Shown here: in pieces, positions 53,211-61,849 of the stretch | How the letters are laid out: the number at the start of each line of letters is the position of its first letter | How positions within the stretch are numbered: the first letter of the stretch is position 1 | Notes under the pieces: model-generated | Databases searched by the model: none | Told to the model about the DNA's origin: nothing | The model's input: only the letters and a program-made list of their open reading frames with translations | Position numbers and translations under genes: made by a program | Assembly (NCBI GenBank): GCA_024401275.1 | Contig: JAKSLJ010000012.1 | Coordinates: 1 to 64,000 of the forward strand | DNA from: Bacteroidaceae bacterium | GTDB lineage: Bacteria; Bacteroidota; Bacteroidia; Bacteroidales; Bacteroidaceae | Reading direction: 5' to 3' | Length of the DNA: 64,000 nucleotides

Positions 53211-53758
53211 GAAAGAAGTTCTTTTCGTGGTTCTTGTACAAACTGATGGGATGGAAGACCGAGATTGACGTCACATTCCCAGACAAGTTCATCATGGCAC
53301 TCGCGCCGCATACGAGCAATTGGGACTTCATCTTGGGTGAACTGTTCTGCTTAGCAGAAAATGTGCGCATCGGATTCATGATGAAGAAGGAGTGGTTTTT
53401 CTGGCCACTCGGTCCCATATTCCGCAAGCTTGGCGGCATCCCGGTACATCGAGAAAAGAACTCTAGTCTGACGGAAGCGGTGGCGGAAACGGCAAAAGCG
53501 GCTGACAAGTTTGCCCTTTGCATAACTCCAGAAGGTACGCGCAAGGCGGCAAGTAGTTGGAAAAAGGGATTTTATTACATCGCTTTGAATGCAGAAATCC
53601 CTATCCTACTCATCTCTGCCGACTATGAAAAAAAACTCATTCGCTGTACAAAGCAAGTGATTCCATCAGGAGATTACGACAAGGACATCCTGGAAATCCG
53701 CAATTATTTCAAAGGATGCAAAGGAAAACATCCTGAAAAGTTTATAGATGTAGAATGA
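53207..53758 (+). CDS. 1-acyl-glycerol-3-phosphate acyltransferase-like protein
   Basis: This 183-residue PlsC-family protein has the catalytic HxxxxD motif (HTSNWDF), an acyl-acceptor motif around [13 protein letters not shown] and PEGTR (TPEGTRKAA). It lacks clear membrane helices and is shorter than PlsC. It is overlapped by 4 bp on both sides with panD and the amidase gene, so translation is coupled. Glycerolipid or ornithine lipid acylation are both possible. Confidence 0.85.
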   Translation: MRKKFFSWFLYKLMGWKTEIDVTFPDKFIMALAPHTSNWDFILGELFCLAENVRIGFMMKKEWFFWPLGPIFRKLGGIPVHREKNSSLTEAVAETAKAADKFALCITPEGTRKAASSWKKGFYYIALNAEIPILLISADYEKKLIRCTKQVIPSGDYDKDILEIRNYFKGCKGKHPEKFIDVE

Positions 53759-55491
53759 ACATTCGCAAGATAGTTACATATATCTTTACTCTGCTTCTTT
53801 GCGCTTCATGTGGCACAAAGAAGCAGATTCTTATTGGTTACACAACACCCAAGACCACTTACCATAACGGCTATCCACAATATACAGGTAATCCGTGGGT
53901 AAGCAATATGTCAAAGCCGTACAAGATTACCCAAGGTTTGGCAAACAAACACGTTTCGGTAACAAACAGTCACGGCAGATATTTCAACAACAAGAAAGGC
54001 GAATGGGACTGGCAGCGCCCATACATGAACGGCACTCGTGAGGATCTTTTCACGAGAACAATCGTCGTGCCTTACCTCATTCCAATGCTTGAAAATGCTG
54101 GAGCCAATGTGTTTACAGCCAGAGAAAGAGATTCTCAGACAAACGAGATTATTGTAGAAAAAGGTAAGGAACTCAACATCTTCGCCACTTGGCAGGATTG
54201 CCCGACTCCCGGATTTGCAGATATTAAAAAGGTTTACGACGACAACGACCACCCGTTCACTTACGGCACGACCAAGATGGTAAAGACGAGCAAACTGAAA
54301 CAATGCGAACTTCAGTTTGTTCCACGCATCACAAAAGCAGGCGATTATGCCGTATATGTTGCCTATCCAAAGTACAAGAACGAGAATGTCCCTGACGCTC
54401 ATTATACTGTCTATCACGGCGGAACTGCTACGGAGTACATAGTAAACCAGACAATCGGACAAGGAACATGGGTTTATCTCGGAACTTTCCGCTTTGAAGC
54501 TGGACAGAATCCCAACAACTGCGTCATCCTGACCAACGAGAGCAACTACAAAGGCTATATCACGGCTAACGCAGTTCGCTTCGGCGGTGGTATGGGACGC
54601 ACAAAGAGAGGCGGCAGAGTCAGCGGCGAACCTCGTTGCGTAGAGGCAGCTCGCTATAGTGCCCAATGGTACGGAGCGCCTGACCGCGTCTGGAGCACTT
54701 ACAAGCACGAGAACGATTATAACGACGACATTCGCACACGCCCAATGATGGCAAACTGGGTTGCAGGCGGCTCTTGTTTCAATCCAAAGGAAGATGGACT
54801 CGGCGTACCTCTGGAATTGGTACTTGCCGTACATAGCGATGCCGGGAAAACGACAGATTCGTCTTATATCGGCACTCTCGGAATATGCACGACAAACACC
54901 AATGAAGGCAAACTTGCAAGTGGAGCTTCCAGGGACTTATCAAAGGAACTTGCCACAAACCTGCAGCAGAACATCTACAAGGATGTAGTGAACAAGTACG
55001 GAAATTGGCGCACTCGCGGCACTTGGGACAAGAACTATGGTGAAACGCGACTTCCAGAAATGCCTTCTGCTATCGTTGAGGTTCTTTCGCATGAGAATCC
55101 CGCTGACATGGAGAAAGGCCATGATCCGGAGTTCCGCTTCACCCTTGCTCGAAGCATGTACAAGACCATTCTTCGCTTCATAGCAGAGCAGCACGGCGAG
55201 AAAGCCATCGTGCAGCCATTGCCGGTAAAGAATCTTGAGGCTTTCCCTCTGAATAACGGAAAGATGCAGGTGCAATGGCAGGCACAGTTAGACGAGACGG
55301 AACCGGGCTCAAATCCTCGCGCGTTCATTATATATATCGCTGTCGGAAACGGCGATTACAACAATGGAGATGTGGTAAAGTCTAATGCCATTGCACTCAC
55401 GGTGCAGCCGGACGCGAAATATCGCATCAAGGTTACAGCGCTGAATGATGGCGGAGAAAGCATGCCAAAAGAGATTGAGTTCAAACGTTAA
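53755..55491 (+). CDS. N-acetylmuramoyl-alanine amidase-like lipoprotein with a golvesin-type domain
   Basis: This 578-residue lipoprotein (Cys20, LLCASCG) has Amidase_3 elements in two separated parts: the first around residues 70-135 (NSHGRYFN, LENAGANVFTARERD), the second around 340-480 (LELVLAVHSDAG, MPSAIVEVLSHENPADM). A golvesin/xanthan-lyase-like beta domain (about 150-290) is inserted between them, and a fibronectin-III-like domain ends the protein. It is probably a cell-wall amidase; Bacteroidetes homologues are often labelled xanthan lyase. Confidence 0.78.
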   Translation: MNIRKIVTYIFTLLLCASCGTKKQILIGYTTPKTTYHNGYPQYTGNPWVSNMSKPYKITQGLANKHVSVTNSHGRYFNNKKGEWDWQRPYMNGTREDLFTRTIVVPYLIPMLENAGANVFTARERDSQTNEIIVEKGKELNIFATWQDCPTPGFADIKKVYDDNDHPFTYGTTKMVKTSKLKQCELQFVPRITKAGDYAVYVAYPKYKNENVPDAHYTVYHGGTATEYIVNQTIGQGTWVYLGTFRFEAGQNPNNCVILTNESNYKGYITANAVRFGGGMGRTKRGGRVSGEPRCVEAARYSAQWYGAPDRVWSTYKHENDYNDDIRTRPMMANWVAGGSCFNPKEDGLGVPLELVLAVHSDAGKTTDSSYIGTLGICTTNTNEGKLASGASRDLSKELATNLQQNIYKDVVNKYGNWRTRGTWDKNYGETRLPEMPSAIVEVLSHENPADMEKGHDPEFRFTLARSMYKTILRFIAEQHGEKAIVQPLPVKNLEAFPLNNGKMQVQWQAQLDETEPGSNPRAFIIYIAVGNGDYNNGDVVKSNAIALTVQPDAKYRIKVTALNDGGESMPKEIEFKR

Positions 55492-55542
55492 CCGTATAAC
55501 CCTGAAACAATACATCCTGGAAGCTATGCTTTCCTGGATTGT

Positions 55543-56445
55543 ATGAACAACGATATGCCAAAACAATCACTTTTCTTCCATATACTTGCCATCGTCATTG
55601 TCATTATATGGGGTACGACATTTGTATCGACAAAGATGCTGCTTGCCAGCGGATTGACGCCAGCAACCATTTTTGCCCTACGCTTTTCCGTAGCATACAT
55701 CATACTGATTTTCATCTCGCCAAAGAAACTAATGTGCAACAATGTCAGGGACGAACTTCTCATGGCGTCTCTCGGACTTACGGGCGGAAGCCTGTACTTC
55801 CTCACGGAGAACATGTCCCTTGAATACACCACGGCGACAAACACATCGCTCATCGTATGCAGCTGTCCTCTTTTCGCCACTTTGCTTTTCTGCATTTCCT
55901 ATAAGCAAAGACTCACCAAATCCCAATTGTGTGGAGCATTCTTCGCCCTTATCGGCATGGCTATCGTGGTGCTGAATGGTCAATTCGTGCTGCATCTATC
56001 GCCATTAGGAGACCTTCTTGCCTTTGCAGCTTGTGTCTGTTGGGCAATATACTCTGTAATAACAAAGCTCGTAATGTCTTCATATTCAGCAATGTTCATA
56101 AACAGGAAGGTCTTTTTCTACGGACTTCTAACCATCATTCCTTGGTTCATTGCATTCCCAAGTCATCTGCCAAATCCTGCAAGTCTGCTCCAACCAACAG
56201 TTTATGGCAATCTTCTGTTCCTCAGTTTGGTAGCATCTCTCGGTTGCTATTGCCTCTGGACGGTTTGCATAAAGAAACTTGGAGTAATCACTGCCACCAA
56301 CTATGTCTATCTGAATCCAGCAGCAACCGTATTTGCAGCGGCGCTTATTCTCAACGAAACCATCACGCCATGGTTTGTTGCCGGAACAATCTTCGTACTT
56401 ATCGGCTTGTATCTCCATAACAAAAAAATGCAGGAAAAGAACTGA
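55543..56445 (+). CDS. EamA-family (DMT) transporter
   Basis: This 300-residue protein has ten predicted membrane helices in two EamA repeats (IIWGTTFVSTKMLLASG; NYVYLNPAATVFAAALILNETITPWF). DMT proteins usually export amino acids, nucleotide bases or other metabolites; the substrate is not evident. It follows the amidase gene by 51 bp. Confidence 0.9.
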   Translation: MNNDMPKQSLFFHILAIVIVIIWGTTFVSTKMLLASGLTPATIFALRFSVAYIILIFISPKKLMCNNVRDELLMASLGLTGGSLYFLTENMSLEYTTATNTSLIVCSCPLFATLLFCISYKQRLTKSQLCGAFFALIGMAIVVLNGQFVLHLSPLGDLLAFAACVCWAIYSVITKLVMSSYSAMFINRKVFFYGLLTIIPWFIAFPSHLPNPASLLQPTVYGNLLFLSLVASLGCYCLWTVCIKKLGVITATNYVYLNPAATVFAAALILNETITPWFVAGTIFVLIGLYLHNKKMQEKN

Positions 56446-56462
56446 CTTTCCCTGCTTTTTTC
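56431..56462 (+). terminator. Terminator of the EamA gene
   Basis: The hairpin CAGG-AAAG / CTTT-CCTG (56431-56454) is followed by TTTTTT. Its left arm overlaps the last codons of the gene. Confidence 0.75.
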
Positions 56463-56499
56463 CTTTTTCTTTGACATCTCTTAACTGCCATCCCCCCCA

Positions 56500-56522
56500 G
56501 TAGGGCGAGGATTTCCGAGCCG
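56500..56522. repeat. Single family A arm
   Basis: The sequence is identical to the left arm of the complete element at 29431-29454 (minus its first base). No right arm follows. Confidence 0.8.
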
Positions 56523-56568
56523 CATTTTCAGTTCCTCCCGGCAAAAACCAACCTATTACCAAGCGAGG

Positions 56569-56790
56569 CAAAATGTTTCTCCCTGCGGGACGCCCCAGTT
56601 TCTTATAAGAAAAAGAAAAATTTCTTATAAGAAAACGACCCATTTTCTTACTAGAAAAAATATATTTTCTTCTAAGAAAATGCACCCTAATCCAGGGAGA
56701 AACATTTTGTCCCGTTTGGAGAAACATTCCATTTCCTTTGGAAAGGCATTTTGGACTCCTTGGAAAAGCCACTTGTGTTCCTTTGGGAAA
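56569..56790. repeat. Long array of short palindromes at 22-23 bp spacing
   Basis: About ten small dyads have centres near 56585, 56606, 56628, 56651, 56673, 56694, 56715, 56738, 56760 and 56782. Four have TTTCTTATAAGAAA-like cores; later ones are of the form TTTCC-N3-GGAAA. A perfect 17-bp inverted repeat (56569-56585 with 56693-56709) makes the left 141 bp symmetrical. No ORF is present. Compare 10275-10360 and 17154-17228. Confidence 0.8.
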
Positions 56791-56797
56791 AAGTTTG

Positions 56798-56829
56798 AAG
56801 GCTGCGACCAGATACCTGGTTGCAGCCTT
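56798..56829 (-). terminator. Terminator of the Gly-rich protein gene
   Basis: AAGGCTGC-ACCAG and CTGGT-GCAGCCTT form a strong stem around ATAC, followed on the minus strand by CAAACTTTTTC. It lies about 140 bp past the stop. Confidence 0.7.
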
Positions 56830-56971
56830 CACTTGCTGGTGTGTGTATATATATAATGTTTGTTGTGCGACTATCTGATTCTTGTTGCGTGGAATATGAT
56901 TTTGTTGTGTAGATTTGATTCTTGTTGTGCGGATAACGGGATATATGTTGTTTGGGCGCTATATCCAGAAT

Positions 56972-58054
56972 TTAGTGTCTGCCGCCTCCATGTGAACCGC
57001 CGCCGTGTGAACCGCCGCCGAAGCTGCCGCCACCGCGTGAACCACCGCCGAAGCTACCGCCGCCACTGCGTGAACCGCCGCTAAAGCTACCACCACTACG
57101 AGAGCTGCTTGGGCTGAAGCTGCCTGCGCTGCTGCGTGTAGATGGAGAAGAAGGAGTGCTGTATGAGCGTGTGCTAGGAGCTGCAGAAGTGCTTGACTGG
57201 CGAGAAGGGCCACGGAATGATGCGCTGCGATCAACTGTTCCCCTTGAAGAGCGATCTGTTCTGCTACCAGTTCCGCGATACATATCATCACCACCACGGT
57301 TGCCGCCACGATTCACGTCTGTACCACGATTGCCGCCACGATTTACGTCTGAACCACCATTGCCGCGATTGCCGCCACGATTCATGTCTGAACCTCCATT
57401 ACCGCGATTACCGCCACGATTCATATCAGCACCGCCATTGCCACGATTACCACCGCGATTCATGTCTGAGCCATGGTTTCCACCGTTATTGTGATGATTG
57501 TTTGAGCCACCGCGATTGAAACCGCCATGGTTGTTTGTGCCATGATAACCGTCTCTCATACCGTGTCCGCTACCTCCTGCACGATGGTGTGCGCCGAAAG
57601 TGTGGTTGCGATAGTAGCCGCCTGGGTGATTTCTCCAAGAGTGACCTCCGTGGTATGTGTGCCAGAAAGCAGGACGACCGAAGTAGTAGAATGTGCGATG
57701 TGGGTAACGAGCAAAGATGCGGAAGTGCCAGTATCCGTCGCCCCAGTAGAGAGGGCGGTAGAAATAAAGGGCATCGCAGAATGCTCTGTACTGCCAATCA
57801 ACGAGCACATAGCTCAAGTCGAGATTACGGTTTGTCCAATATACTCCGTAGAGATCAGCTTCTGAGTTCACGCCAAGAAGGTAGTCAAGGTTGATCTCGT
57901 ATGCTGCTTCATACTGGTCGTCTGTAAGATTAAGCTCGTAAGCCATCTTGTCTGTGAGGAAGAGAGCCTGCTCTCTTGCCTGCTCAAAACTCATTGCGTT
58001 TGCACCGAAAGTGGTTGCGAAGAATGCTACGATAGCGAATAAAATCTTTTTCAT
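56972..58054 (-). CDS. Secreted Gly-rich repeat protein
   Basis: This 360-residue protein has a signal peptide (GANAM). The N-terminal part (20-125) is rich in Tyr, Trp and acidic residues (NLTDDQYEAAYEINLDYLLG, YRPLYWGDGYWHF). From about 140 it becomes His/Gly/Asn-rich, with three copies of a 13-residue unit starting DMNRGGNRGNGG and two shorter DVNRGGNRG units, then Ser/Thr- and Gly/Ser-rich tails ending in SHGGG repeats. The N-terminal LTDDQ pattern resembles periplasmic LTxxQ proteins. An envelope or surface role is likely; function unknown. Confidence 0.7.
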   Translation of the reverse strand: MKKILFAIVAFFATTFGANAMSFEQAREQALFLTDKMAYELNLTDDQYEAAYEINLDYLLGVNSEADLYGVYWTNRNLDLSYVLVDWQYRAFCDALYFYRPLYWGDGYWHFRIFARYPHRTFYYFGRPAFWHTYHGGHSWRNHPGGYYRNHTFGAHHRAGGSGHGMRDGYHGTNNHGGFNRGGSNNHHNNGGNHGSDMNRGGNRGNGGADMNRGGNRGNGGSDMNRGGNRGNGGSDVNRGGNRGTDVNRGGNRGGDDMYRGTGSRTDRSSRGTVDRSASFRGPSRQSSTSAAPSTRSYSTPSSPSTRSSAGSFSPSSSRSGGSFSGGSRSGGGSFGGGSRGGGSFGGGSHGGGSHGGGRH

Positions 58055-58171
58055 ATTTGTAGTTTTTTTAGTTATTCAAATAATGGTTTTCATCTTTTTC
58101 TGCTGCAAAGTAAAGCATAATTTATGAAGAAGAATAAGGATTTCCCCTAAGTTGGGTGGGATTTTCCCTAT

Positions 58172-58206
58172 TTTGTTTAGAAAGACAAAAAAAATATGTA
58201 CATTTG
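58172..58206 (+). promoter_or_regulatory. Promoter of the Wzi-like gene
   Basis: TTTG (58172-58175) and TACATTTG (58199-58206) are separated by 23 bp, slightly longer than usual. Transcription would start near 58212, which favours translation from the Met at 58229. A divergent imperfect -7 (TTACTTTG) for the Gly-rich gene lies near 58105. Confidence 0.5.
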
Positions 58207-58228
58207 CAGCATGGAAAAGACTTCTTTT

Positions 58229-59797
58229 ATGCTAAAATACACATTATTTATATGTATGCTATTGCTGCCGTCAATGTCCTTTGCCCAGATTTACATTGAC
58301 GACGAAGATGAGGACGAAGCCGCAAAAAATGCATACTTGAAAGTAGATCTTGAAGCTCAGGCTTCACTGTCTGACAACAAGACGCCGCTCTGGCTCAACG
58401 CAAACAAGTATGGTTTGTCTTCACTTGAGAATGTCAACGGCTATGTGCGTGCATCCGCGGCGCATGAAATCTCGCCATTTGACAGCGAAGACGAAAAGCC
58501 TTTCGACTACGGTTTCGGCGTTGACATTGCCGGTGCTTACGGCTTCACGAGCACTCTGGTCGTGCAGCAGGCTTACGGCGAAGTGCGCTGGCAGAGAGGA
58601 AAACTCACTATTGGTAGCAAGGAATTCCCGATGGAGTTGAGGGACAATCAGCTCAGCACCGGAGTACAGACGCTTGGCATAAATGCCCGCCCTGTGCCAC
58701 AAGCGCGTTTGGCACTGGACGAATATTGGCCTATTCCTGGCACAAAGGGATGGCTGAACCTCAAAGGACACATTGCATACGGTGTGATGACCGACAACAA
58801 ATGGCAGAAGGAATTTACTCTTGAGAAGTCAAAATTTGTCGAGAACGGTCTCTACCACAGCAAAGCCGGCTACCTGAAGATTGGTAAAGAAGACTATGCG
58901 TTTTCGTTCACTCTTGGAGGCGAAATGGTTACTTTCTTCGGCGGCACATCGCATGTTTTGTCCAATGGTCAGATGAAAACTATAGAAAACAAGTCCGACC
59001 TGAAAGCTTTCTGGAACGCCTTCCTGCCTACCAGCAGCAGCGGAGAGGTAACGGAAACCACATACCAGAATGTTGCGGGCAACATGCTTGGCTCATGGGT
59101 GGCAAGAATTGACTATGTAAACGACTATTGGTCAGCCGGTTTCTACTTCGACCATTTCTATGAAGATCAGTCAGGAATGTTCTTCCTTGACTACGACGGC
59201 TATGGCTCTGGAGCGGAATGGCAGCAAAAGAAAGACCGACGATTCTTCATGTACAAACTCAAGGACATGCAGTTGGGATTTGACTGGAAGAGCAAATTGC
59301 CAAGTTGGTTTGATTCTTTCGTCATTGAGTACATATACACAAAGTACCAAAGCGGACCTATCTATCATGACCATACACCGGAAATACCTGACCACGTCTG
59401 CGGAGAGGACAATTACTACAACAACTACATGCAGACCCCTTATCAGCACTGGGGACAGGTAATGGGCAACCCTCTCCTACTCTCGCCGATATACAATACA
59501 GACAACATGCTGGAAGTAAAGAACAACCGCATCGCAGCTTACCATATCGGCTTTGGAGGTCATCCGACAGACGAACTGAGCTATCGCGCTCTTGCCACTT
59601 TCCAAGACGCCCTGGGCACTTACGAAAAGCCATACGACGGCTACAAGAAAAGCTTCAACTTCATGGCAGAAGCGTCTTACAAATTACCTAAGCATTGGCT
59701 CGTGACTGCCGCTGTCGGTCTTGACCGCGGAAACGTTCACGGCAACAATTCTGGCGTCCAGCTCACTGTAAGGAAGAGCCTGTTTTTCAACCCATAA
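58229..59797 (+). CDS. Capsule assembly Wzi-family outer-membrane protein
   Basis: This protein of about 522 residues has a signal peptide (SMSFAQ), an acidic mature start (YIDDEDEDEA) and a beta-barrel body with Wzi-family features (PLWLNANKYG, QAYGEVRWQRGKLTIGSKEFP, GNMLGSWVARIDY). It ends with an aromatic strand (RKSLFFNP). Wzi helps hold capsular polysaccharide at the cell surface. Upstream Mets at 58196 and 58211 lie in or at the predicted promoter start, so 58229 was chosen; 58211 remains possible. Confidence 0.85.
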   Translation: MLKYTLFICMLLLPSMSFAQIYIDDEDEDEAAKNAYLKVDLEAQASLSDNKTPLWLNANKYGLSSLENVNGYVRASAAHEISPFDSEDEKPFDYGFGVDIAGAYGFTSTLVVQQAYGEVRWQRGKLTIGSKEFPMELRDNQLSTGVQTLGINARPVPQARLALDEYWPIPGTKGWLNLKGHIAYGVMTDNKWQKEFTLEKSKFVENGLYHSKAGYLKIGKEDYAFSFTLGGEMVTFFGGTSHVLSNGQMKTIENKSDLKAFWNAFLPTSSSGEVTETTYQNVAGNMLGSWVARIDYVNDYWSAGFYFDHFYEDQSGMFFLDYDGYGSGAEWQQKKDRRFFMYKLKDMQLGFDWKSKLPSWFDSFVIEYIYTKYQSGPIYHDHTPEIPDHVCGEDNYYNNYMQTPYQHWGQVMGNPLLLSPIYNTDNMLEVKNNRIAAYHIGFGGHPTDELSYRALATFQDALGTYEKPYDGYKKSFNFMAEASYKLPKHWLVTAAVGLDRGNVHGNNSGVQLTVRKSLFFNP

Positions 59798-59822
59798 CAA
59801 CATGGAACAGCATAACGGAACA

Positions 59823-60024
59823 TTTAAGGTGGGTTCTATAAATTACCACCGAGATTTTCTTTAATGATTAATGGGTTACGTTTTGTCATCTTTCGGTTTC
59901 TTTTTGGCTCAAACTGTCAGTTAAATCAGTCGTGTAGCCCGCTACACTCCATCTTTAACTAACATTTTGAACTCAAAAATAAACTCGCAAGCTAACAAAG
60001 CTAATTTATAGAACCCACCTTAAA
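59823..60024. mobile_element. MITE with perfect 23-bp inverted ends
   Basis: The termini at 59823-59845 (TTTAAGGTGGGTTC...) and 60002-60024 are perfect inverted copies. The 202-bp element has no ORF but holds an internal hairpin (GTGTAGC/GCTACAC near 59932). The outermost TTTAA/TTAAA may include a target duplication. A non-autonomous element mobilised by an unknown transposase is likely. Confidence 0.85.
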
Positions 60025-60044
60025 TAATAAAAGCTAATTACACA

Positions 60045-60473
60045 ATGCGACATAAACTCTTATTTCCGCTCTTTTCTCTAATCGCAAGCTTACTGTTCGC
60101 CGTAAGTTGCACCTTGGAAACATCAGGCAATGGCAAACTCGATGGTGCATGGCACTTGCTGCGCATTAACGAAGAGCCGCTGGAAAGCACTCAGTTGTAT
60201 TGGAACATCCAGGGAAAAATGCTCGAGTTCAAAGACAAACAGGGCGCAAAAGGAAGATTCCTGCTTCGTTTTGAAAGGAAAAACGGCAAGCTGACGCTTT
60301 CTGACCCACATGTTTGGGGCAGAGAAAATGGCGACGCCATACTTCAGGACACCGCCAAACTAGCTCCTTTCGGTGTTGACAATCTAGACGAATCTTTTGA
60401 GATAGAAAAACTGGACAACTCCCGAATGACGTTGAAATCTTCAACTAAGAAGTTGGATTTCAGAAAGTTTTAG
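60045..60473 (+). CDS. Lipocalin-like lipoprotein
   Basis: This 142-residue lipoprotein has its Cys at residue 22 (AVSCTL). The body shows a small beta-barrel pattern beginning with GAWHLLRINEE and strands ending FEIEKLDNSRMTLKSS, as in Bacteroidetes lipocalin-like proteins. The ligand is unknown. It lies 20 bp after the MITE and 3 bp before rlmN. Confidence 0.7.
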   Translation: MRHKLLFPLFSLIASLLFAVSCTLETSGNGKLDGAWHLLRINEEPLESTQLYWNIQGKMLEFKDKQGAKGRFLLRFERKNGKLTLSDPHVWGRENGDAILQDTAKLAPFGVDNLDESFEIEKLDNSRMTLKSSTKKLDFRKF

Positions 60474-60476
60474 TAT

Positions 60477-61718
60477 ATGAAGAAACTACTCGGAAATACT
60501 CTTGACGAGCTAAAGGAAATAGCAAAGTCACTCGGAATGCCCGCTTTTACAGGTGGACAGATTGCCAAGTGGATATACGAGAAGCGCGTCACCTCCATCG
60601 ACGAGATGACAAACCTCTCCAAACAAAATCGCGAAAAGCTGGCAGCGGAATACGAAGTCGGCTTCATGCCCCCTTGTGATGCGCAGCACTCTAAGGACGG
60701 CACTATCAAGTACCTCTTCCCAGTCAGCCCCACCCCAGCCCTCCCCCCAAGGGGAGGGAGTCAAAGACATGACTCTGCGGTAGGATTTGATTCCCAGTCA
60801 AATCCTAATAATCTCTCCGCCCCCGTTCGGGGGTTGGGGGGCCCGGGAGCAGGAGGGGGGCTTCGCGTAGAAACCGTCTTCATCCCTGACCATGACCGCG
60901 CAACGCTCTGCGTTTCATGCCAGGTCGGCTGCAAGATGAACTGCCTTTTCTGCCAGACAGGAAAGCAAGGTTGGCAAGGCGACCTTACCGCAGCAGACAT
61001 TCTCAACCAGATTTTCGCTCTTCCTGAGCACGATAGACTTACAAACATCGTCTTCATGGGACAAGGCGAACCTATGGACAATCTTGATGCTGTACTCAAG
61101 GCTACTGAGATTCTCAAGGCACCTTGGGGACTTGCATGGAGTCCGAAGCGCATCACGGTAAGTTCTGTCGGCATAAAGAACAAGCTTAAGCGCTTCCTTG
61201 ACGAGAGCGACTGCCATGTGGCAATATCCATGCACACTCCTATTCATGAGCAACGCCAGCAGATAATGCCAGCCGAAAAGGCGATGTCCATTCAGGAGGT
61301 CGTAGAACTCCTGAAGCAATACCCAGCCTTCAGAGCCCTAAAGTCCAACAAGGCAGCCACAGTACTAGGCAACAGCCGAGTAGCCCCCGTTCCCGAAGCG
61401 CCCGCTTCGGGCAAAGAAGAAACTTCCCGCCAGCGCCGCCTCACATTTGAATATACCATGTTCCACGGTGTCAACGACTCCATTACCCATGCCAAGGAGA
61501 TACTGAAACTACTGCGCGGGCTTGACTGCCGCATCAACCTCATCCGCTATCACAAGATTCCAGACATTGACCTTCAAGGTTGCGACCAGAAGACAATGGA
61601 GAACTTCCGCGACTATCTCAACGCTCACGGCATAACGACAACCATCCGCGCATCTCGCGGTGAGGACATCTACGCAGCTTGCGGTCTTCTGAATACTGCA
61701 AAGCATAAGGCCCCCTAA
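60477..61718 (+). CDS. rlmN: 23S rRNA (adenine2503-C2)-methyltransferase RlmN with repeat insertions
   Basis: This 413-residue radical SAM enzyme methylates A2503 of 23S rRNA and A37 of some tRNAs. The cluster Cys are 152, 156 and 159 (CKMNCLFC); FMGQGEPMDN binds SAM; Cys402 in YAACGLLN is the methyl-carrier Cys. Two inserts break the normal sequence: residues 84-129 (Pro/Gly/Ser-rich) before VETVFIPDHDRATLC, and about 285-316 before QRRLTFEYTMFHGVND. Both hold palindromic repeats in frame. The last residues and stop (KAP-stop) come from a third repeat. Without inserts the length is about 345, as in relatives. Confidence 0.93.
   Translation: MKKLLGNTLDELKEIAKSLGMPAFTGGQIAKWIYEKRVTSIDEMTNLSKQNREKLAAEYEVGFMPPCDAQHSKDGTIKYLFPVSPTPALPPRGGSQRHDSAVGFDSQSNPNNLSAPVRGLGGPGAGGGLRVETVFIPDHDRATLCVSCQVGCKMNCLFCQTGKQGWQGDLTAADILNQIFALPEHDRLTNIVFMGQGEPMDNLDAVLKATEILKAPWGLAWSPKRITVSSVGIKNKLKRFLDESDCHVAISMHTPIHEQRQQIMPAEKAMSIQEVVELLKQYPAFRALKSNKAATVLGNSRVAPVPEAPASGKEETSRQRRLTFEYTMFHGVNDSITHAKEILKLLRGLDCRINLIRYHKIPDIDLQGCDQKTMENFRDYLNAHGITTTIRASRGEDIYAACGLLNTAKHKAP
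60726..60862. repeat. C-run/G-run palindromic element inside rlmN
   Basis: The ends are AGCCCCACCCC and GGGGGGCT. The middle shares ATGACTC, CTCTGCGGTA and AATC segments with the element at 63185-63306. The reading frame is open throughout. Confidence 0.88.
61383..61411. repeat. Family C palindrome inside rlmN
   Basis: It contains CCCGAAGCG-CC-CGCTTCGGG, preceded by AGCCCCCGTT. It encodes APVPEAPASG in frame. It is the inverted counterpart of the intergenic element at 46448-46497. Confidence 0.75.
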
Positions 61719-61839
61719 CCCCCGAAGGGGGAATTCTTAATAGAGTTCTTCGTTAGTTAGCATTTTGTTCCTATACATAAATATTATCACAGTCCCAATA
61801 AAACTATAAAAAGTTCCCCCCTTCGGGGGATAGGGGGCT
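61709..61839. repeat. Inverted pair of C-run/G-run palindromes around the rlmN stop
   Basis: Arms at 61709-61735 (GGCCCCCTAACCCCCGAAGG...) and 61812-61839 (...CCTTCGGGGGATAGGGGGCT) are inverted copies about 76 bp apart. The left arm supplies the rlmN stop codon; the right arm ends 10 bp before pdxA. It may act as a terminator between the two genes. Confidence 0.85.
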
Positions 61840-61849
61840 CTAATTTAAC

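Noticed and set aside
56569-56790. CRISPR array
   Set aside because: Units are about 22 bp with no separate unique spacers, cores drift along the array and no cas genes are near.
56128-56832. 234-residue ORF on the minus strand
   Set aside because: It runs through the palindrome array and the EamA gene in antisense; no recognisable domain.
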